The position numbers and the translations under genes are program-made. A stretch of 64,000 bases of DNA from Gehongia tenuis (GTDB lineage Bacteria; Bacillota; Clostridia; Christensenellales; NSJ-53): contig NZ_JACRSR010000002.1 of assembly GCF_014384795.1 (NCBI RefSeq), positions 186,001 through 250,000 of the forward strand, read 5' to 3'. How positions within the stretch are numbered: position 1 is the stretch's first letter; every line of letters begins with the position of its first letter. Of the stretch, positions 24,401 to 34,767 are shown one piece after another. The notes beneath the pieces are model-generated. The model saw only the letters and a program-made list of their open reading frames with translations, was not told the DNA's origin and made no database searches.

Positions 24401-25005
24401 TTCTGGCCGGTGGCCTCCTTGGTCTCCTTTTTGAGCTGCTCGGCCTGAGCCTCAAGATCGATGTCCTGCAGCAGTTTTTTGACCGCCTCAGCGCCCATCT
24501 TTGCCACAAACTGGCCAGGATATTTGTCCTGATACTCCCTGTACTCCTTTTCCGTGAGCAGCTGCTTGTAAGCCAGCGGGGTATCGCCCGGATCCAGCAC
24601 AATGAAGGCGGCAAAGTACAGCACCTTCTCCAGAATTCGGGGCGAGATATCAAGGAGCAGACCCATCCGGGACGGGGTCCCCTTGAAGTACCAGATGTGG
24701 GACACGGGAGCCGCAAGCTCGATGTGGCCCATGCGCTCCCGGCGCACCTTGGAACGGGTGACCTCCACGCCGCACTTGTCGCAGATGATCCCCTTGTAGC
24801 GGATACGCTTATACTTGCCGCAGTGGCACTCCCAGTCCTTGGTGGGTCCAAAGATCCGCTCGCAGAACAGGCCGTCCTTCTCCGGCTTCAGCGTGCGGTA
24901 GTTGATCGTTTCGGGCTTTTTGACCTCGCCCCTGGACCATTCCCGAATCTTCTCGGGAGAAGCCAAGGCGATCTGCATGGAATCAAAGTTGTTTAATTCA
25001 AACAA
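21466..25005 (-). CDS. rpoC: DNA-directed RNA polymerase subunit beta-prime
   Basis: Beta-prime subunit, 1179 residues. Zinc site C60, C62, C75 and C78; the catalytic [12 protein letters not shown] with three magnesium-binding aspartates at about 448; the trigger-loop and bridge-helix region around [20 protein letters not shown]; and the C-terminal second zinc site [13 protein letters not shown]. No large insertion. Starts 16 bases behind the rpoB stop. Confidence 0.98.
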   Translation of the reverse strand: MFELNNFDSMQIALASPEKIREWSRGEVKKPETINYRTLKPEKDGLFCERIFGPTKDWECHCGKYKRIRYKGIICDKCGVEVTRSKVRRERMGHIELAAPVSHIWYFKGTPSRMGLLLDISPRILEKVLYFAAFIVLDPGDTPLAYKQLLTEKEYREYQDKYPGQFVAKMGAEAVKKLLQDIDLEAQAEQLKKETKEATGQKKIRAIKRLEVVEAFHKSGNKPEWMILDVVPVIPPEIRPMVQLDGGRFATSDLNDLYRRVINRNNRLKKLLELGAPDIIVRNEKRMLQEAVDALIDNGRRGRPVTGPGNRPLKSLSDMLRGKQGRFRQNLLGKRVDYSGRSVIVVGPELKMYQCGLPKEMAIELFKPFVMKRLVKDKIAPNIKSAKRRVERGSPEVWDILEEVIKEHPVLLNRAPTLHRLGIQAFEPVLVEGRALKLHPLACTAYNADFDGDQMAVHVPLSVEAQAEARFLMLAANNILKPQDGKPVVSPTQDMVIGIYYLTIERDGAKGEGSVYGDVNEAIMAYETGEAELQAKVKVRLTREQDGRKVQKLVDTTVGRVIFNEIIPQDLGFVDRSNPDNLFELEINFLVDKKKLGQIVDRCYRVHGPTKTSEVLDNIKSLGFKVSTRAAITVSVADILIPDEKKDLLQKAQDQVIETEKLFRRGLLDENGRFERVVDIWTKCSDQVTKAMMNNLDPFNPIYMMAQSGARGSINQIRQLAAMRGLMADPSGRIIELPIRANFREGLTVLEFFISSHGARKGLADTALRTADSGYLTRRLVDVSQDVIVRDTDCFETAGESIKGIWVSAIKNGNELIESLADRIVGRYSVDEVVDPSTGEVLVGSNEMITADIAHKIEASGVEVVHIRSILSCRSRHGVCAKCYGSDLSTGRPVSIGEAVGTVAAQSIGEPGTQLTMRTFHTGGVAGDDITQGLPRVEELFEARKPKGQAIISDIYGTVEINETKKRREVVVTGEDGETKSYLIPYGAHLRVGNGDRVEAGDALTDGSINPHDILKIKGVKGVHDYLLKEVCTVYHMQGVDISDKHIEVIIRQMLRKVKIEDAGDTDMLPGSLMDIFKFEEENERVVQAGGQPAIAKRVLLGITKAALATDSFLSAASFQETARVLTDAAIKGKVDPLVGLKENVIIGKLIPAGTGMKRYKDIEVEVKEDAEEPEEILS

Positions 25006-25021
25006 AAGGTAAGCCCCCTTC

Positions 25022-28000
25022 TTAGAAATCCTCGTCTTCGTCCTCTTGGCTCAGATCGCCCAACAGTCCGTCGTCCAATTCATCAAGGCCGGGGATATTG
25101 GCCAGATCATCCAGCTCCAGATCGGTGATGGGTTCATCGGCTTCGGGAATAACGGAATCGTACATGAGCAGCGTATCCGTCTCTTCCTTGGGCTCCACCA
25201 CATTCTCCAAAAGATCCACTTCATCGTCCACCGACTCACGGATGGAGATCTCCTCATTATCCTCGGTGAGCACCTTCACATCAAGGGCCAGGCTCTGCAG
25301 TTCCTTGATGAGAACCTTAAAGGACTCGGGCACACCCGGTTCGGGAATGTTCTGTCCCCGAACGATGGATTCGTAGGTCTTCACACGGCCCACGATATCG
25401 TCGGACTTCACCGTCAAGATTTCCTGGAGGGTATGGGCCGCGCCATAGGCCTCCAGCGCCCACACCTCCATCTCACCGAAGCGCTGGCCGCCGAACTGGG
25501 CCTTGCCGCCCAAAGGCTGCTGCGTCACCAGCGAGTAGGGACCGGTGGACCGGGCATGGATCTTGTCATCCACCAAGTGGGCCAATTTCAAGATATACAT
25601 ATAACCCACGGTGACCGGATTCTCGAAGGGTTCGCCGCTCCGGCCATCGTAGAGGGTCATCTTGCCGTGGCGGGGAAGACCGGCCTGCTCCAGGCAGTCC
25701 ATGATCTCCTCCTCGTTTGCGCCGTCGAAAACGGGCGTTGCAATGTGCCATCCAAGGGCCTTGGCCGCCATACCCAAATGAACCTCCAGCACCTGACCGA
25801 TGTTCATACGGGAAGGAACGCCAAGGGGATTGAGCACGATCTCAAGGGGCGTGCCATCGGGCAGGAAAGGCATATCCTCTTCGGGCAGAATCCGGGAGAT
25901 AACACCCTTGTTGCCGTGGCGGCCCGCCATCTTGTCACCCACGGAAATCTTACGTTTCTGGGCAATGTACACGGTAACCAATTCATTGACACCGGCCGGC
26001 AGCTCATCCCGGTTTTCGCGGGTGAACACCTTAACGTCCACGATGATGCCGCCCTCGCCATGGGGAACACGGAGGGAAGTGTCCCGGACCTCCCGCGCCT
26101 TCTCACCGAAGATGGCGCGGAGCAGCCGTTCCTCTGCCGTCAGCTCGGTCTCACCCTTCGGGGTAACCTTGCCCACCAGAATATCTCCGGAACGCACCTC
26201 GGCGCCGATGCGGATGATACCGCGCTCGTCAAGGTCGCGGAGGGCGTCCTCGCCCACGTTGGGGATATCCCGGGTGATCTCCTCCGGCCCAAGCTTGGTG
26301 TCCCGGGCTTCGGATTCGTATTCCTCAATATGGATGGAAGTGAACACGTCCTCCTTGACCAGCTTCTCGCTGATCAGGATAGCGTCTTCATAATTGTAGC
26401 CTTCCCAGGTCATGAAACCCATCAGGATGTTCCGGCCAAGAGCGATCTCGCCCTCGTCGGTGGAAGGTCCATCGGCGATGACCTGCCCTTTTTCCACCCG
26501 TTCGCCCACCTTCACAATGGGCCGCTGGTTGATGCAGGTGCCCTGATTGGACCGGGAAAATTTGGTGAGGCGATAGATATCCTTGTCGCCTTCGTCGCTT
26601 TTTACCACGATTTCCTTGGCGGAGACCCGCTCCACCACACCGGCGTGTTTCGCAAGGAACATGACGCCCGAATCCCGGGCAGCTTTGTATTCCATACCAG
26701 TGCCCACGATGGGCGCCTCGGGAACCAGAAGCGGAACCGCCTGGCGCTGCATATTCGAACCCATGAGCGCACGGTTCGCATCGTCGTTCTCCAGGAAGGG
26801 AAGCATGGCTGCCGCCACGGAGACCAGCTGCTTGGGCGACACGTCCATGAAGTCAATCTCTTCCCTCGGCACTTCCACGATCTCATCCCTGCGGCGGGAA
26901 GTAACGCGCTCATCCACGAACCAGCCGTTCTCGTCCAGCTGCTCGTTGGCCTGCGCAATGGTGTACAGATCCTCCTCGTCGGCGGTCAGGTAGTAGATCT
27001 CGTCGGTCACGATCTTCTTTTCCTTGTCCACCTTGCGGTAGGGAGATTCGATAAAGCCGTATTCATTGATCCTGGCAAAGGTGGCCAGCGATCCGATAAG
27101 ACCGATGTTCGGGCCTTCAGGAGTCTCGATGGGGCACATCCGTCCATAGTGGGAGTGATGCACGTCCCGGACCTCAAAGCTCGCCCGCTCGCGGTTAAGG
27201 CCGCCGGGTCCCAGTGCGGAAAGACGGCGCTTATGGGTGAGCTCGGCCAGCGGGTTGGTCTGATCCATGAACTGGGACAGCTGCGAGGAGCCAAAGAACT
27301 CCTTGATGGCAGCCGCCACCGGCCGGATATTGATGAGGGCCTGAGGCGTGGTGGTATCCAGGTCCTGAATGGACATGCGCTCCTTCACCACCCGCTCCAA
27401 ACGGAACAGGCCGATGCGGATCTGATTTTGCAGCAGCTCGCCCACCGAACGCACCCGGCGGTTGCCCAGATGGTCGATGTCATCGGTATTGCCCACGCCA
27501 TAATTGAGGCCCACCGCATAGCTGATGGACGCTACGATATCGTCGATGCAGATGGTCTTGGGCTCCAACCGGTCCAAATTGGCCCGAATGATCTCCTTGA
27601 GGTCGCCTTCAGCCTCCGCCTTCTCCATGAGCTCCATGAGCGTGGGATAGTGAACCTTCTCCCGAACGCCCGCCTCCCTGGGTTCAAAGGGAAGGTAACC
27701 GGAAGCATCCACAAAGTGGTTGCCCACGACCCGAAGCTTTCTGCCGTCAGCGTGGATCACCGCCACGTTGACGCCGGCATTTTGGAGCTCCCAAGCCTTT
27801 TCCCGGGAAATCTTCTCCTCGGCCTCGGCCAGGATTTCACCGGTCCTGGGGTCCACCACCGGCTCAGCCAGGGTCTGGCCCGCAATACGGGCGGCCAGGG
27901 CCAGTTTCTTATTAAATTTATAGCGGCCCACCCGGGCAAGGTCATAACGCTTATTATCAAAGAATAAAGAATGTAGTAAGGACTGGGCGGACTCCGCCGT

Positions 28001-28735
28001 GGGCGGCTCGCCGGGGCGCAGGCGCTTATAGACCTCGAGAAGTCCCTCTTCCCGGGTCTTAGCCGTGTCCCGCTCCAGGGTCAGCTTGATGCGGTCGTCC
28101 TCCCCAAGAAGGGAGATGATCTCAGCATCGGTGCCGTAGCCCAAAGCGCGCAGAAGGACGGTGATGGGCAGCTTTCTCGTGCGGTCCATCTTCACCCACA
28201 TGATCTCATTGGAATCGGTCTCGTATTCCAGCCAGGCGCCCCGATTGGGGATGACCGTGGCCGAATAGAGATGGTTGCCCGTTTTGTCGATGGTCTCATC
28301 AAAATAGACGCCGGGCGAGCGCACGAGCTGGGAAACGATAACCCGCTCCGCGCCATTAATAATGAAGGTGCCCTGCTCGGTCATGAGCGGAAAATCGCCC
28401 ATGAAGACCTCCTGATCGATGGACTCACCCGTCTCACGATTGGTGAGGCGCACCGATACCTTGAGCCGGGAGGAATAGTTGGTGTCCCGCTCCTTGCATT
28501 CCTCCACGGAATACTTGGGCGTGTCCTCCAAGGTGTAGCCCTTGAATTCGAGCACCAAATTTTCCGCATAATCGGTGATGGGGGATACATCGTTCAAAAC
28601 TTCCCAAAGGTCCTCTTCCAAGAACTTTCGGTAGGAGTTCTTCTGTACCTCGATGAGATCGGGCATATCCAGAACTTCCTGGATCCTAGAAAAACTGTGC
28701 CGGGTACGTTTGCCCATTTGCACCGCATGAACCAT
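25022..28735 (-). CDS. rpoB: DNA-directed RNA polymerase subunit beta
   Basis: Beta subunit, 1237 residues from the start chosen here ([20 protein letters not shown] at 28735). A longer in-frame start exists but the AGGAG site fits this ATG and the family begins here. The rifampicin region [20 protein letters not shown] and [10 protein letters not shown] has sensitive-type residues. The C-terminus has [20 protein letters not shown] and an acidic tail. In many bacteria rplJ and rplL lie just upstream; here a SpoIID-like gene does. Confidence 0.98.
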   Translation of the reverse strand: MVHAVQMGKRTRHSFSRIQEVLDMPDLIEVQKNSYRKFLEEDLWEVLNDVSPITDYAENLVLEFKGYTLEDTPKYSVEECKERDTNYSSRLKVSVRLTNRETGESIDQEVFMGDFPLMTEQGTFIINGAERVIVSQLVRSPGVYFDETIDKTGNHLYSATVIPNRGAWLEYETDSNEIMWVKMDRTRKLPITVLLRALGYGTDAEIISLLGEDDRIKLTLERDTAKTREEGLLEVYKRLRPGEPPTAESAQSLLHSLFFDNKRYDLARVGRYKFNKKLALAARIAGQTLAEPVVDPRTGEILAEAEEKISREKAWELQNAGVNVAVIHADGRKLRVVGNHFVDASGYLPFEPREAGVREKVHYPTLMELMEKAEAEGDLKEIIRANLDRLEPKTICIDDIVASISYAVGLNYGVGNTDDIDHLGNRRVRSVGELLQNQIRIGLFRLERVVKERMSIQDLDTTTPQALINIRPVAAAIKEFFGSSQLSQFMDQTNPLAELTHKRRLSALGPGGLNRERASFEVRDVHHSHYGRMCPIETPEGPNIGLIGSLATFARINEYGFIESPYRKVDKEKKIVTDEIYYLTADEEDLYTIAQANEQLDENGWFVDERVTSRRRDEIVEVPREEIDFMDVSPKQLVSVAAAMLPFLENDDANRALMGSNMQRQAVPLLVPEAPIVGTGMEYKAARDSGVMFLAKHAGVVERVSAKEIVVKSDEGDKDIYRLTKFSRSNQGTCINQRPIVKVGERVEKGQVIADGPSTDEGEIALGRNILMGFMTWEGYNYEDAILISEKLVKEDVFTSIHIEEYESEARDTKLGPEEITRDIPNVGEDALRDLDERGIIRIGAEVRSGDILVGKVTPKGETELTAEERLLRAIFGEKAREVRDTSLRVPHGEGGIIVDVKVFTRENRDELPAGVNELVTVYIAQKRKISVGDKMAGRHGNKGVISRILPEEDMPFLPDGTPLEIVLNPLGVPSRMNIGQVLEVHLGMAAKALGWHIATPVFDGANEEEIMDCLEQAGLPRHGKMTLYDGRSGEPFENPVTVGYMYILKLAHLVDDKIHARSTGPYSLVTQQPLGGKAQFGGQRFGEMEVWALEAYGAAHTLQEILTVKSDDIVGRVKTYESIVRGQNIPEPGVPESFKVLIKELQSLALDVKVLTEDNEEISIRESVDDEVDLLENVVEPKEETDTLLMYDSVIPEADEPITDLELDDLANIPGLDELDDGLLGDLSQEDEDEDF

Positions 28736-28901
28736 ACCAGCGATCACTCCTATTACAAGTTGAATGTCCACGGAAGGGATGGAACATTTTGTCAAACAAA
28801 CTACAAAAGTATGAACTTTTTCGAAGAAAACTATACTTTTCCAGTTCGCATGCGATCATGTAAAATCAGACACAATCCCCATCCTATCAATGCAATAAAG
28901 A

Positions 28902-28931
28902 ATGATACCACGTCTTGGACACCCTTGTCAA
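28902..28931 (-). promoter_or_regulatory. promoter of rpoBC
   Basis: Minus-strand TTGACA, 18-base spacer, TATCAT. Transcription would start near 28895 and leave a leader of about 160 bases before rpoB. It explains how rpoB is expressed without rplJL in front of it. Confidence 0.7.
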
Positions 28932-28946
28932 TCGCAAAATACAAAT

Positions 28947-28975
28947 AAAAAAAGCCCGGCACAGCCGGGTTTTTT
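28947..28975 (-). terminator. intrinsic terminator of the SpoIID-like gene
   Basis: CCCGGC ACA GCCGGG hairpin flanked by A and T runs on both sides, so it works in either direction. It lies 10 bases after the stop of the SpoIID-like gene and just upstream of the rpoB promoter, insulating the two units. Confidence 0.85.
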
Positions 28976-28985
28976 AGAAAGATCT

Positions 28986-30023
28986 TTATTCCCAGAGTTT
29001 TTGAATCGCTACATCTTTAAAATAGTACTGCACGATCTCTTCGCCCGTTTTGCCTTCCTCCGCCATCCCATAGGCGCCCCATTGGGACATGCCTACCCCG
29101 TGGCCGTAGCCTCTGCCGGTGAAGATCACCTTGCCTGCCTCCACAGTGATATCCTCCAGCAGCGTGGATTTCAGCTTCTGGCTGCCCAGCTTGATGCGGA
29201 AATCCGCCGCGTTGATGGCCGCTTCCCCAATTTTCAGGGTGATGGCCCTGCCGGAGGCTCCCGTTTCACCAACCTCAATGGCATCCACACTTTGAACGGA
29301 CACACCGGAGCTTTGAAGCGCCGCCAGTACTTCCTCCTTGGTAAAGGAAGCCGTCCAGCTGGCGTCCTCTTCGGGCGCTTTGTCCGAATCGGGGGAATCC
29401 ACCGACTGAATGTAGGGCGGCTCATCCCCCTCATAGTTGAGTCCTTCCTTGGACATGGCGGTCTTTCCGCCGGCGTGGGCATGGAACCAGGCGTTGATGG
29501 GCTTGCCGTTGTAGAGCACCACTTCGCCCCGGGTCTCCTCCACCGCAGCCAGGATGTTTTCATCGATTCCCTCAGTGTTGTAGGCCTGAGCCTCCTTGAT
29601 GTCGGTGGAAATATTCGCACCTTCATACATGCTTTCCTTTTCCGTCACAAAGTACAGCACAAAGGTCCGGGCCAGGATCGCCTGGGCCTTGAGGGCCTCC
29701 TTGGGCCAGTCGCTTTTCATCTCTCCCGCCAGGACGTGGGCCACATAGTCTTCGAGCTCCTGCTCCACCACCTGGTTCTGCGCGGTGTCGTACACCTTCA
29801 GCACCGGCTCCTTCTCCCCTTCCTGCTGAATGGGTTCGGGAACCGCATCGCCGTAGTTTGGAGTTGCCGTGACCTCCGGTGTCTCAAGGGGTTCGGTGGC
29901 CGCAGGGCTGGGACTCGCCTTGTCAGGGCTGGACCCCGGCGTATTCTTTGACGCTCCGTTGGAACAGGCCGTCAGCAGTACCGCACATAGCGCCAAGGCA
30001 ACGATGGATTTCAATGCTTTCAT
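28986..30023 (-). CDS. SpoIID/LytB-domain lipoprotein
   Basis: 345 residues. The N-terminus is a lipoprotein signal (MKALKSIVALALCAVLLTAC), so the mature protein should be anchored outside the membrane. A Ser/Pro/Thr-rich linker (about 25-75) is followed by the SpoIID domain with VLAGEMKSDWPKEALKAQAI and, at the end, GRGYGHGVGMSQWGAYGMA. SpoIID proteins cut peptidoglycan glycan strands during engulfment; this copy may act in sporulation or general wall turnover. The start at 30023 lies seven bases behind GGAGG. Confidence 0.88.
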   Translation of the reverse strand: MKALKSIVALALCAVLLTACSNGASKNTPGSSPDKASPSPAATEPLETPEVTATPNYGDAVPEPIQQEGEKEPVLKVYDTAQNQVVEQELEDYVAHVLAGEMKSDWPKEALKAQAILARTFVLYFVTEKESMYEGANISTDIKEAQAYNTEGIDENILAAVEETRGEVVLYNGKPINAWFHAHAGGKTAMSKEGLNYEGDEPPYIQSVDSPDSDKAPEEDASWTASFTKEEVLAALQSSGVSVQSVDAIEVGETGASGRAITLKIGEAAINAADFRIKLGSQKLKSTLLEDITVEAGKVIFTGRGYGHGVGMSQWGAYGMAEEGKTGEEIVQYYFKDVAIQKLWE

Positions 30024-30092
30024 GTTCATTCCTCCCATTGATTCTCAAACCCATTATTGCCTGGAAAAAGCCCCATCATGCACCGCATCCAT

Positions 30093-30118
30093 AAAAAAAG
30101 GAGCGCCCAGCGCTCCTT
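30093..30118 (-). terminator. terminator after the PIN/TRAM gene
   Basis: Minus-strand hairpin GGAGCG / CGCTCC followed by a run of seven T, directly after the stop codon at 30120. It closes the carD-PIN/TRAM unit. Confidence 0.85.
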
Positions 30119-30119
30119 C

Positions 30120-31223
30120 TTAGAAATCCAAATTTTTCAGTTTTGCAAAGATCATTCGGCCCGCCGCCGTCTGCAGAACGCTGGTGACCAACACGTCCAC
30201 CCGCTCGCCCATGTGCCTTCGGCCGCCGTCCACCACGATCATTGTGCCGTCGTTCAGATAAGCGACCCCCTGTCCCGGTTCCTTGCCCTCCTTGACGATC
30301 TCCACGGTCATCTCCTCGCCGGGCAGTGCGACCGGTTTCATGGCGTTGGCCAGCTCATTGATGTTCAGGACCTCCACTCCCTGGACCTCCGCCACCTTGT
30401 TCAGGTTGTAGTCGTTGGTGATCACCTTGCCCCGGCGCTTTTGCGCCATACGCAGCAGCTTCATATCCACTTCCGCAAGGTCCTCGTAATCCTCCTCGGG
30501 CACCTCCACGTCGATAATGAGCTCCTTCTGAATGCGGTTGAGCACATCCAGCCCCCGCCGCCCCCGGTTCCGCCGCAGGGGATCGGCGGAATCAGCGATA
30601 TGGCGCAGTTCCTGGAGCACAAAGCCTGGGACCACCACCGGGCCCTCCACGAATCCCGTCTTGAAGATATCGTAGATGCGCCCATCGATGATGACGCTGG
30701 TATCCAGAATCTTCGGGCACATCCGGTTCGGGCTTCCTTCGCCTCGATCCCGATCCCGCCAGCGTCTTCCCCGAAGACTGGAAAGCTCGTCCCGGCGCTT
30801 GATCGCGATGGCCGCGCCCAGATAGCCAAGGATGGCGTAGACCGCCAGCGACAAAGGCATGGAAATCAGTTTTGCCGGGATCATATTGATCAGCATGGAG
30901 ATCAAAAATGCGATAACCAGACCCACGATAAGCCCCATTGCGCCATAGACGATCACAGACAAAGGCAGCTGGCTCAAATGGCGCTCGCTGCTTTCCGTTG
31001 CCTGCACCAGGAAGTTCACGATCCTTTTGGATAAAAAATAAAATATAATTCCGGTTAAGATTCCACTGAGAATATAGATCGCAATGCTCCCGGCGGGCGT
31101 CAGAGCCTCGGAAGGGGTGATCCCAAAAAAACGCTGCAGAATGTCATAGACCAGAGCCACGATCAGCGGCCCCACCACCGTTCCGCAGATGGTCACCACA
31201 GCTCGTCCAAAAACCACAATCAT
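30120..31223 (-). CDS. membrane PIN/TRAM-domain protein (YacL-like)
   Basis: 367 residues. Four hydrophobic segments in the first ~135 residues anchor it, followed by a PIN-type nuclease domain (KILDTSVIIDGRIYDIFKTG, with the acidic residues of the fold, and VITNDYNLNKVAEVQGVEVL) and a C-terminal TRAM domain (about 295-360, GVAYLNDGTMIVVDGGRRHM). Such proteins lie next to carD in many Firmicutes. Here carD is 13.5 kb upstream because the mobile element lies between them. Confidence 0.9.
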   Translation of the reverse strand: MIVVFGRAVVTICGTVVGPLIVALVYDILQRFFGITPSEALTPAGSIAIYILSGILTGIIFYFLSKRIVNFLVQATESSERHLSQLPLSVIVYGAMGLIVGLVIAFLISMLINMIPAKLISMPLSLAVYAILGYLGAAIAIKRRDELSSLRGRRWRDRDRGEGSPNRMCPKILDTSVIIDGRIYDIFKTGFVEGPVVVPGFVLQELRHIADSADPLRRNRGRRGLDVLNRIQKELIIDVEVPEEDYEDLAEVDMKLLRMAQKRRGKVITNDYNLNKVAEVQGVEVLNINELANAMKPVALPGEEMTVEIVKEGKEPGQGVAYLNDGTMIVVDGGRRHMGERVDVLVTSVLQTAAGRMIFAKLKNLDF

Positions 31224-31254
31224 GTTTTCTCACCTCCTTTTTTAATCTGCAAAG

Positions 31255-31293
31255 TTAAGCGATGCCTAAAGTACAGTTTACAAGGGACTACAC
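31255..31293. other. left attachment junction of the integrated element
   Basis: The host half TTAAGCGATGCC-TAAAGT is followed by AC (31273-31274) and the element half AGTTTACAAGGGACTACAC. The other end (44686-44725) has the same two halves in inverted order. This is the pattern expected when a large serine integrase joins a palindromic attB to a palindromic attP with a two-base core. Core position is inferred. Confidence 0.8.
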
Positions 31294-31326
31294 AGGGTAG
31301 GTATCTGACGGGAGGGGTTCCGCCCG

Positions 31327-32838
31327 TCAGATTTTCCATGTGATATTCAAGCTGTCGCTTGTGGCGGCTACGGTGGTAATCATCAAATCCACCACACGCC
31401 GCTTGTCGTCAAAAGATACATTCTCCCAAGTGTCGAGGTAGCCGGAAATCTGGCTGACCTGTTCCGGGCTAATGGCTTCCACCGTTAGTTCCGCTATCCT
31501 CGCCAGAAGTTCCTGCTTGCGCCCGTCCAGTTCTGCTATCTTCACATTCACATAGGAGAGCAGGACATTGTTTGCACCCGTCAGACTGTCCACCAGCTTT
31601 TCAATCTCGCTGTCCACATGGGCAAGCTCCACTTGCAGGGCGGCGATTTTCGGGTTTGCCTTTGCCGCTTTCTTCCTGCCCGTCAGCGTTTTGTAGCTTG
31701 CCAGCTTCTTCACCATCTGCTGATAAACAACCGCTTCCAGCTCCGAAGTGATGATTTTCCCGCACCCGGCACAGCTTTTATTGTCCAGCCGCTTTGTGCA
31801 GCGGAGATATTGCTTTCCCACAGGATTGTTAATGCTCATAAGGGCATACCCGCAGTTTCCGCACTTGATTTTTCCCGCCAGCCATGTATGGGTGGCTTTC
31901 CGGGCAGACTGGATTTTCATGTTGTTCATCAGCTTCTTGCGGCAGGTCAGCCAGATATCGGAGGGGACAATGCCCTCATGGGGAGCCAGCACCAGCATTT
32001 GGTCTTTCAAGTCGTTCTTTTTGCTGGGCTTCACATCCCGACCTTGATACAGATAGCAGCCATTCATGCCGGTAAAATCGGCAGCGTCATTGACAATGAC
32101 TGTCCCTTGACTTTTGAAAAACTCGTACACATCAAGGTCTGCCTGCACATAGACAGGGTTGCGTAACATCTGCGCCAGCGTGGGGCGTATCAGCTCTTTG
32201 CCATGGAACAAAATCCCCTGTTCGGCAAAGTGCCGGGTAATGTCCCCGTAGGAGGTTGTGGGCTGGGCGTACATTTCAAACATCAGCCGGATATTTGCCG
32301 CTTCGTCCGGGTTTACCACCAGCTTCTTTGTGTTGATACCGTCCATCTTGATTGGCTCTGTATGGAAGCCGTAAGGGGCTTTCCCGCCCATCTTGAAGCC
32401 CCGCTGACTGCGGGAGTAGTAAGCGTCCGTCACCCGCTTCTGTATCGTTTCCCGTTCAAGCTGGGCGAACACGATACAGATATTCAGCATAGCCCGCCCC
32501 ATCGGAGTAGAGGTGTCAAACTTTTCCGTAGAGGACACAAACTCCACATTGTACCGCTGGAACAGTTCCATCATATTGGCAAAATCCAGAATGGAACGGC
32601 TGATACGGTCAAGTTTGTAAACCACGACTTTTGCAATCAAGCCCCGCTTGATGTCCCGCACCAGTTCTTGAAACTTCGGACGGTCTGTGTTCTTGCCGCT
32701 GTACCCCTTGTCTGTGTATTCTTTGCAGTTACCGCCTTTCAACTCGTATTTGCAAAACTCAATCTGGCTTTCAATGGAAATGCTGTCCTTTTTGTCCACC
32801 GATTGTCTTGCATAGATTGCGTCTATTCTGTTGTTCAT
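31327..32838 (-). CDS. large serine recombinase (site-specific integrase)
   Basis: 503 residues. The resolvase catalytic domain (about 5-150) starts NNRIDAIYARQSVDKKDSIS with the nucleophile serine in ARQS, and has YKLDRISRSILDFANMMELF. A recombinase DNA-binding domain follows (about 160-270, KAPYGFHTE-type), then a zinc ribbon (CGNCGYALMS, CAGCGKI) and a coiled-coil C-terminus. The ATG at 32838 fits the AAGGAG site. It lies beside the left attachment junction, so it is the integrase of this element. Confidence 0.93.
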   Translation of the reverse strand: MNNRIDAIYARQSVDKKDSISIESQIEFCKYELKGGNCKEYTDKGYSGKNTDRPKFQELVRDIKRGLIAKVVVYKLDRISRSILDFANMMELFQRYNVEFVSSTEKFDTSTPMGRAMLNICIVFAQLERETIQKRVTDAYYSRSQRGFKMGGKAPYGFHTEPIKMDGINTKKLVVNPDEAANIRLMFEMYAQPTTSYGDITRHFAEQGILFHGKELIRPTLAQMLRNPVYVQADLDVYEFFKSQGTVIVNDAADFTGMNGCYLYQGRDVKPSKKNDLKDQMLVLAPHEGIVPSDIWLTCRKKLMNNMKIQSARKATHTWLAGKIKCGNCGYALMSINNPVGKQYLRCTKRLDNKSCAGCGKIITSELEAVVYQQMVKKLASYKTLTGRKKAAKANPKIAALQVELAHVDSEIEKLVDSLTGANNVLLSYVNVKIAELDGRKQELLARIAELTVEAISPEQVSQISGYLDTWENVSFDDKRRVVDLMITTVAATSDSLNITWKI

Positions 32839-32932
32839 ATTGTCGCTCCTTTTCTTCAAAAAGAAACGGAGCTGCTGACAGCTTTATTATACCGCCAGCA
32901 GCCCTGCAAATCAACGATGGCTTTGGAAAACC

Positions 32933-33145
32933 TTATGCTCCGGCTTCCTCACTCTGCCGTTTGTCGGCATACTTGCGGAATACCTCATAAAGCTGCTGTT
33001 CCAGCTCCCGGCGTTTTGCCGCTTCCTGCTCCGGCGTGAATACCGGGGAGAGATTTTCCAGCGTGATTTCCTTTCCCTGAAAAGTCACGATTTCTGTTTC
33101 CTTTTTGTATCTGATATTGCTTATAAAATCACCTTTCCTTTCCAT
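32933..33145 (-). CDS. small element-encoded protein of unknown function
   Basis: 70 residues, starting inside the last codons of the relaxase gene and so likely translated with it. The middle (VTFQGKEITLENLSPVF) is followed by a charged helix (EQEAAKRRELEQQLYEVFRK). Similar small proteins accompany serine-integrase elements with mobilization genes, but I know no function. Confidence 0.7.
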   Translation of the reverse strand: MERKGDFISNIRYKKETEIVTFQGKEITLENLSPVFTPEQEAAKRRELEQQLYEVFRKYADKRQSEEAGA

Positions 33146-34073
33146 GCTGCCGCTGCTGCCGTTTCAGTTCCGCCAGTATATCCGGCGGGATACGGTCTAC
33201 CAGCCGCTGAATGTCGTGCAGCTCGCTTTCCAGCTTTGCCCGTTCCATCGTATCTTTCATCTTGCCTTTTTCACTGGCTTTTGCCCTTGCTTCCAGCTTT
33301 TCATTTTCCGCTAACAGGTCATTGATTGTGACCTTGTATTTTTTCAGTTGCCCGGAGAAATTCCCCATCTGTGGGAACCACTTTTTCAGCATGGAGAGGG
33401 CTTCCTCTTTTTTCTTTCCGGCGTTGAACGGGGTAATATCGCCCAGCGTGGCTTCAATGGCTCTTGCCTGTTTGGAGAGATTGACCGCCTGCTTGAACAG
33501 ACGGGTGGGGATATGCTTCCTGCCTGTCTTGCTGGCGCTTTCCCCACGCTCCAAGTCGGGATATTTCTCCACCATATAAGCGTGAAAATCGTCCTGCCAT
33601 TTTGTGAGGTTGGCTCTGTTCCCTATAATCTCCTTTGCACACAGGCGGTTGTCTTTTGTCAGCGGAACAAAAGTTAAGTGGAGGTGGGGCGTTTTCTCGT
33701 CCATGTGTACCACCGCCGACACGATATTTTCTTTCCCTACCCGCCCGATTAAGAAATCAGCCGCCCTCTGGAAAAATTCCTGTATCTCCTTTGGGGGCTT
33801 CTTCTTGAAAAACTCCGGGCTGGCGGTAATCAGCGTATCCACAAACCGGGTACTATCCTTACGGGTGCGGCAGCCAGCTTGTTCAATACGGTTCTGTATA
33901 AAGTGGTAGTACCTGCTCTCCGGCTTAACAATGTGGAAGTTGTATTTGCTCCGGCTGGTGTCAATGTCGGGATTGCTGGCGTACTGTTCCTTTTGCCGTT
34001 CGTGATGGGCTTCCAGCGGCCTTGCCGGGTTGCCCTTGTGTTTCTCAAACCGCAAGATTGCGTGTTGTGCCAT
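33129..34073 (-). CDS. MobV-family relaxase (Mob/Pre)
   Basis: 314 residues. It nicks oriT and leads the strand into a recipient. Family marks: MAQHAILRFEKHKGN at the start, DIDTSRSKYNFHIV, and the metal-binding signature HMDEKTPHLHLTFVPL. A long coiled-coil tail follows (about 225-310). AAAGGAG precedes the ATG. It is shorter than plasmid Mob proteins but keeps the catalytic half. A matching MobV-type oriT lies at 44,531-44,563 near the other end, close to this gene in the circular form. Confidence 0.9.
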   Translation of the reverse strand: MAQHAILRFEKHKGNPARPLEAHHERQKEQYASNPDIDTSRSKYNFHIVKPESRYYHFIQNRIEQAGCRTRKDSTRFVDTLITASPEFFKKKPPKEIQEFFQRAADFLIGRVGKENIVSAVVHMDEKTPHLHLTFVPLTKDNRLCAKEIIGNRANLTKWQDDFHAYMVEKYPDLERGESASKTGRKHIPTRLFKQAVNLSKQARAIEATLGDITPFNAGKKKEEALSMLKKWFPQMGNFSGQLKKYKVTINDLLAENEKLEARAKASEKGKMKDTMERAKLESELHDIQRLVDRIPPDILAELKRQQRQHGKER

Positions 34074-34260
34074 TCTGCTCCTTTCCTCGTTCCATTCTTT
34101 TTCAGCGGGTTTTCCACAGGGAAAATCCCGCCGAAACTATCTCTGATAGGATTGGAATGGAATAGATATAAATAAAATCGTTTTAATCTCTGTATTTCTA
34201 TATACCGTCCGGTTTTCGTACTTCAAGAGGATTGATTATCATACTCTATGAGTGCGGTTT

Positions 34261-34656
34261 TCAGTCCTCCGGCGTTCCATAACCGGATTTCTTGAAGTCG
34301 GTGTTTGAAACCGCTTCATAGGATTTTGGATAAATGCGGTTGGGTTTTCCACAGCCCTGCTTCTGGATTTCCACCAGTCCGGCATATTGTAGCTCCCGCA
34401 GGGTATTGACCGCTTTCTGCCGCCCGCAGTGGAGCAGCTCCACTACCTCGTTAATGGGATAGTTGAGGTAAATCCGCCCGTATTCATCTGCCCAGCCGTT
34501 TTTTCGGGATAGGTCTGTCCGGCGCAGGATAAAGGCGTACAGAACCTTTGCTTCGTTGGACAGGGGTGTGAATGTGGGGGCTTCAAAAAGGAAATTGGGA
34601 AGCCGGGTAAAGCTGACCGCCTTTTCCGGCTGATGGATATAAATGGTGTTTGCCAT
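34261..34656 (-). CDS. replication initiator-like protein (RepA N-terminal domain), short
   Basis: 131 residues resembling the N-terminal winged-helix domain of RepA_N initiators: FTRLPNFLFEAPTFTPLSNE, AKVLYAFILRRTDLS and NEVVELLHCGRQKAVNTLRE. Full RepA_N proteins are two to three times longer, so this is either truncated or a regulator derived from one. It may allow autonomous copies of the excised circle. Lies between the relaxase and the Cys-rich gene. Confidence 0.75.
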   Translation of the reverse strand: MANTIYIHQPEKAVSFTRLPNFLFEAPTFTPLSNEAKVLYAFILRRTDLSRKNGWADEYGRIYLNYPINEVVELLHCGRQKAVNTLRELQYAGLVEIQKQGCGKPNRIYPKSYEAVSNTDFKKSGYGTPED

Positions 34657-34767
34657 ATCGTGTTTTGTGGACGGTTAGAAGCCTGTTTCCGGGGGCAGAC
34701 GGTAGTTTCTATTGCCTGCCCCTGTTCTGTGCTTGCAAAGCCTTGAAAATCAAGGACTTTTCAGCCC

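Noticed and set aside
25046..27967. 973-codon plus-strand reading opposite rpoB
   Set aside because: Antisense to a certain gene, rich in His, Gly and Leu without domains; a codon-bias artefact.
28735..28795. Upstream in-frame start for rpoB adding 20 residues
   Set aside because: The AGGAG site lies downstream of it and the family begins MVHxVQ, so 28735 is better.
31255..31266. TTAAGCGATGCC as a duplicated carD 3' end (target duplication)
   Set aside because: It is inverted relative to the carD end, not direct, and fits one arm of a palindromic attB instead.
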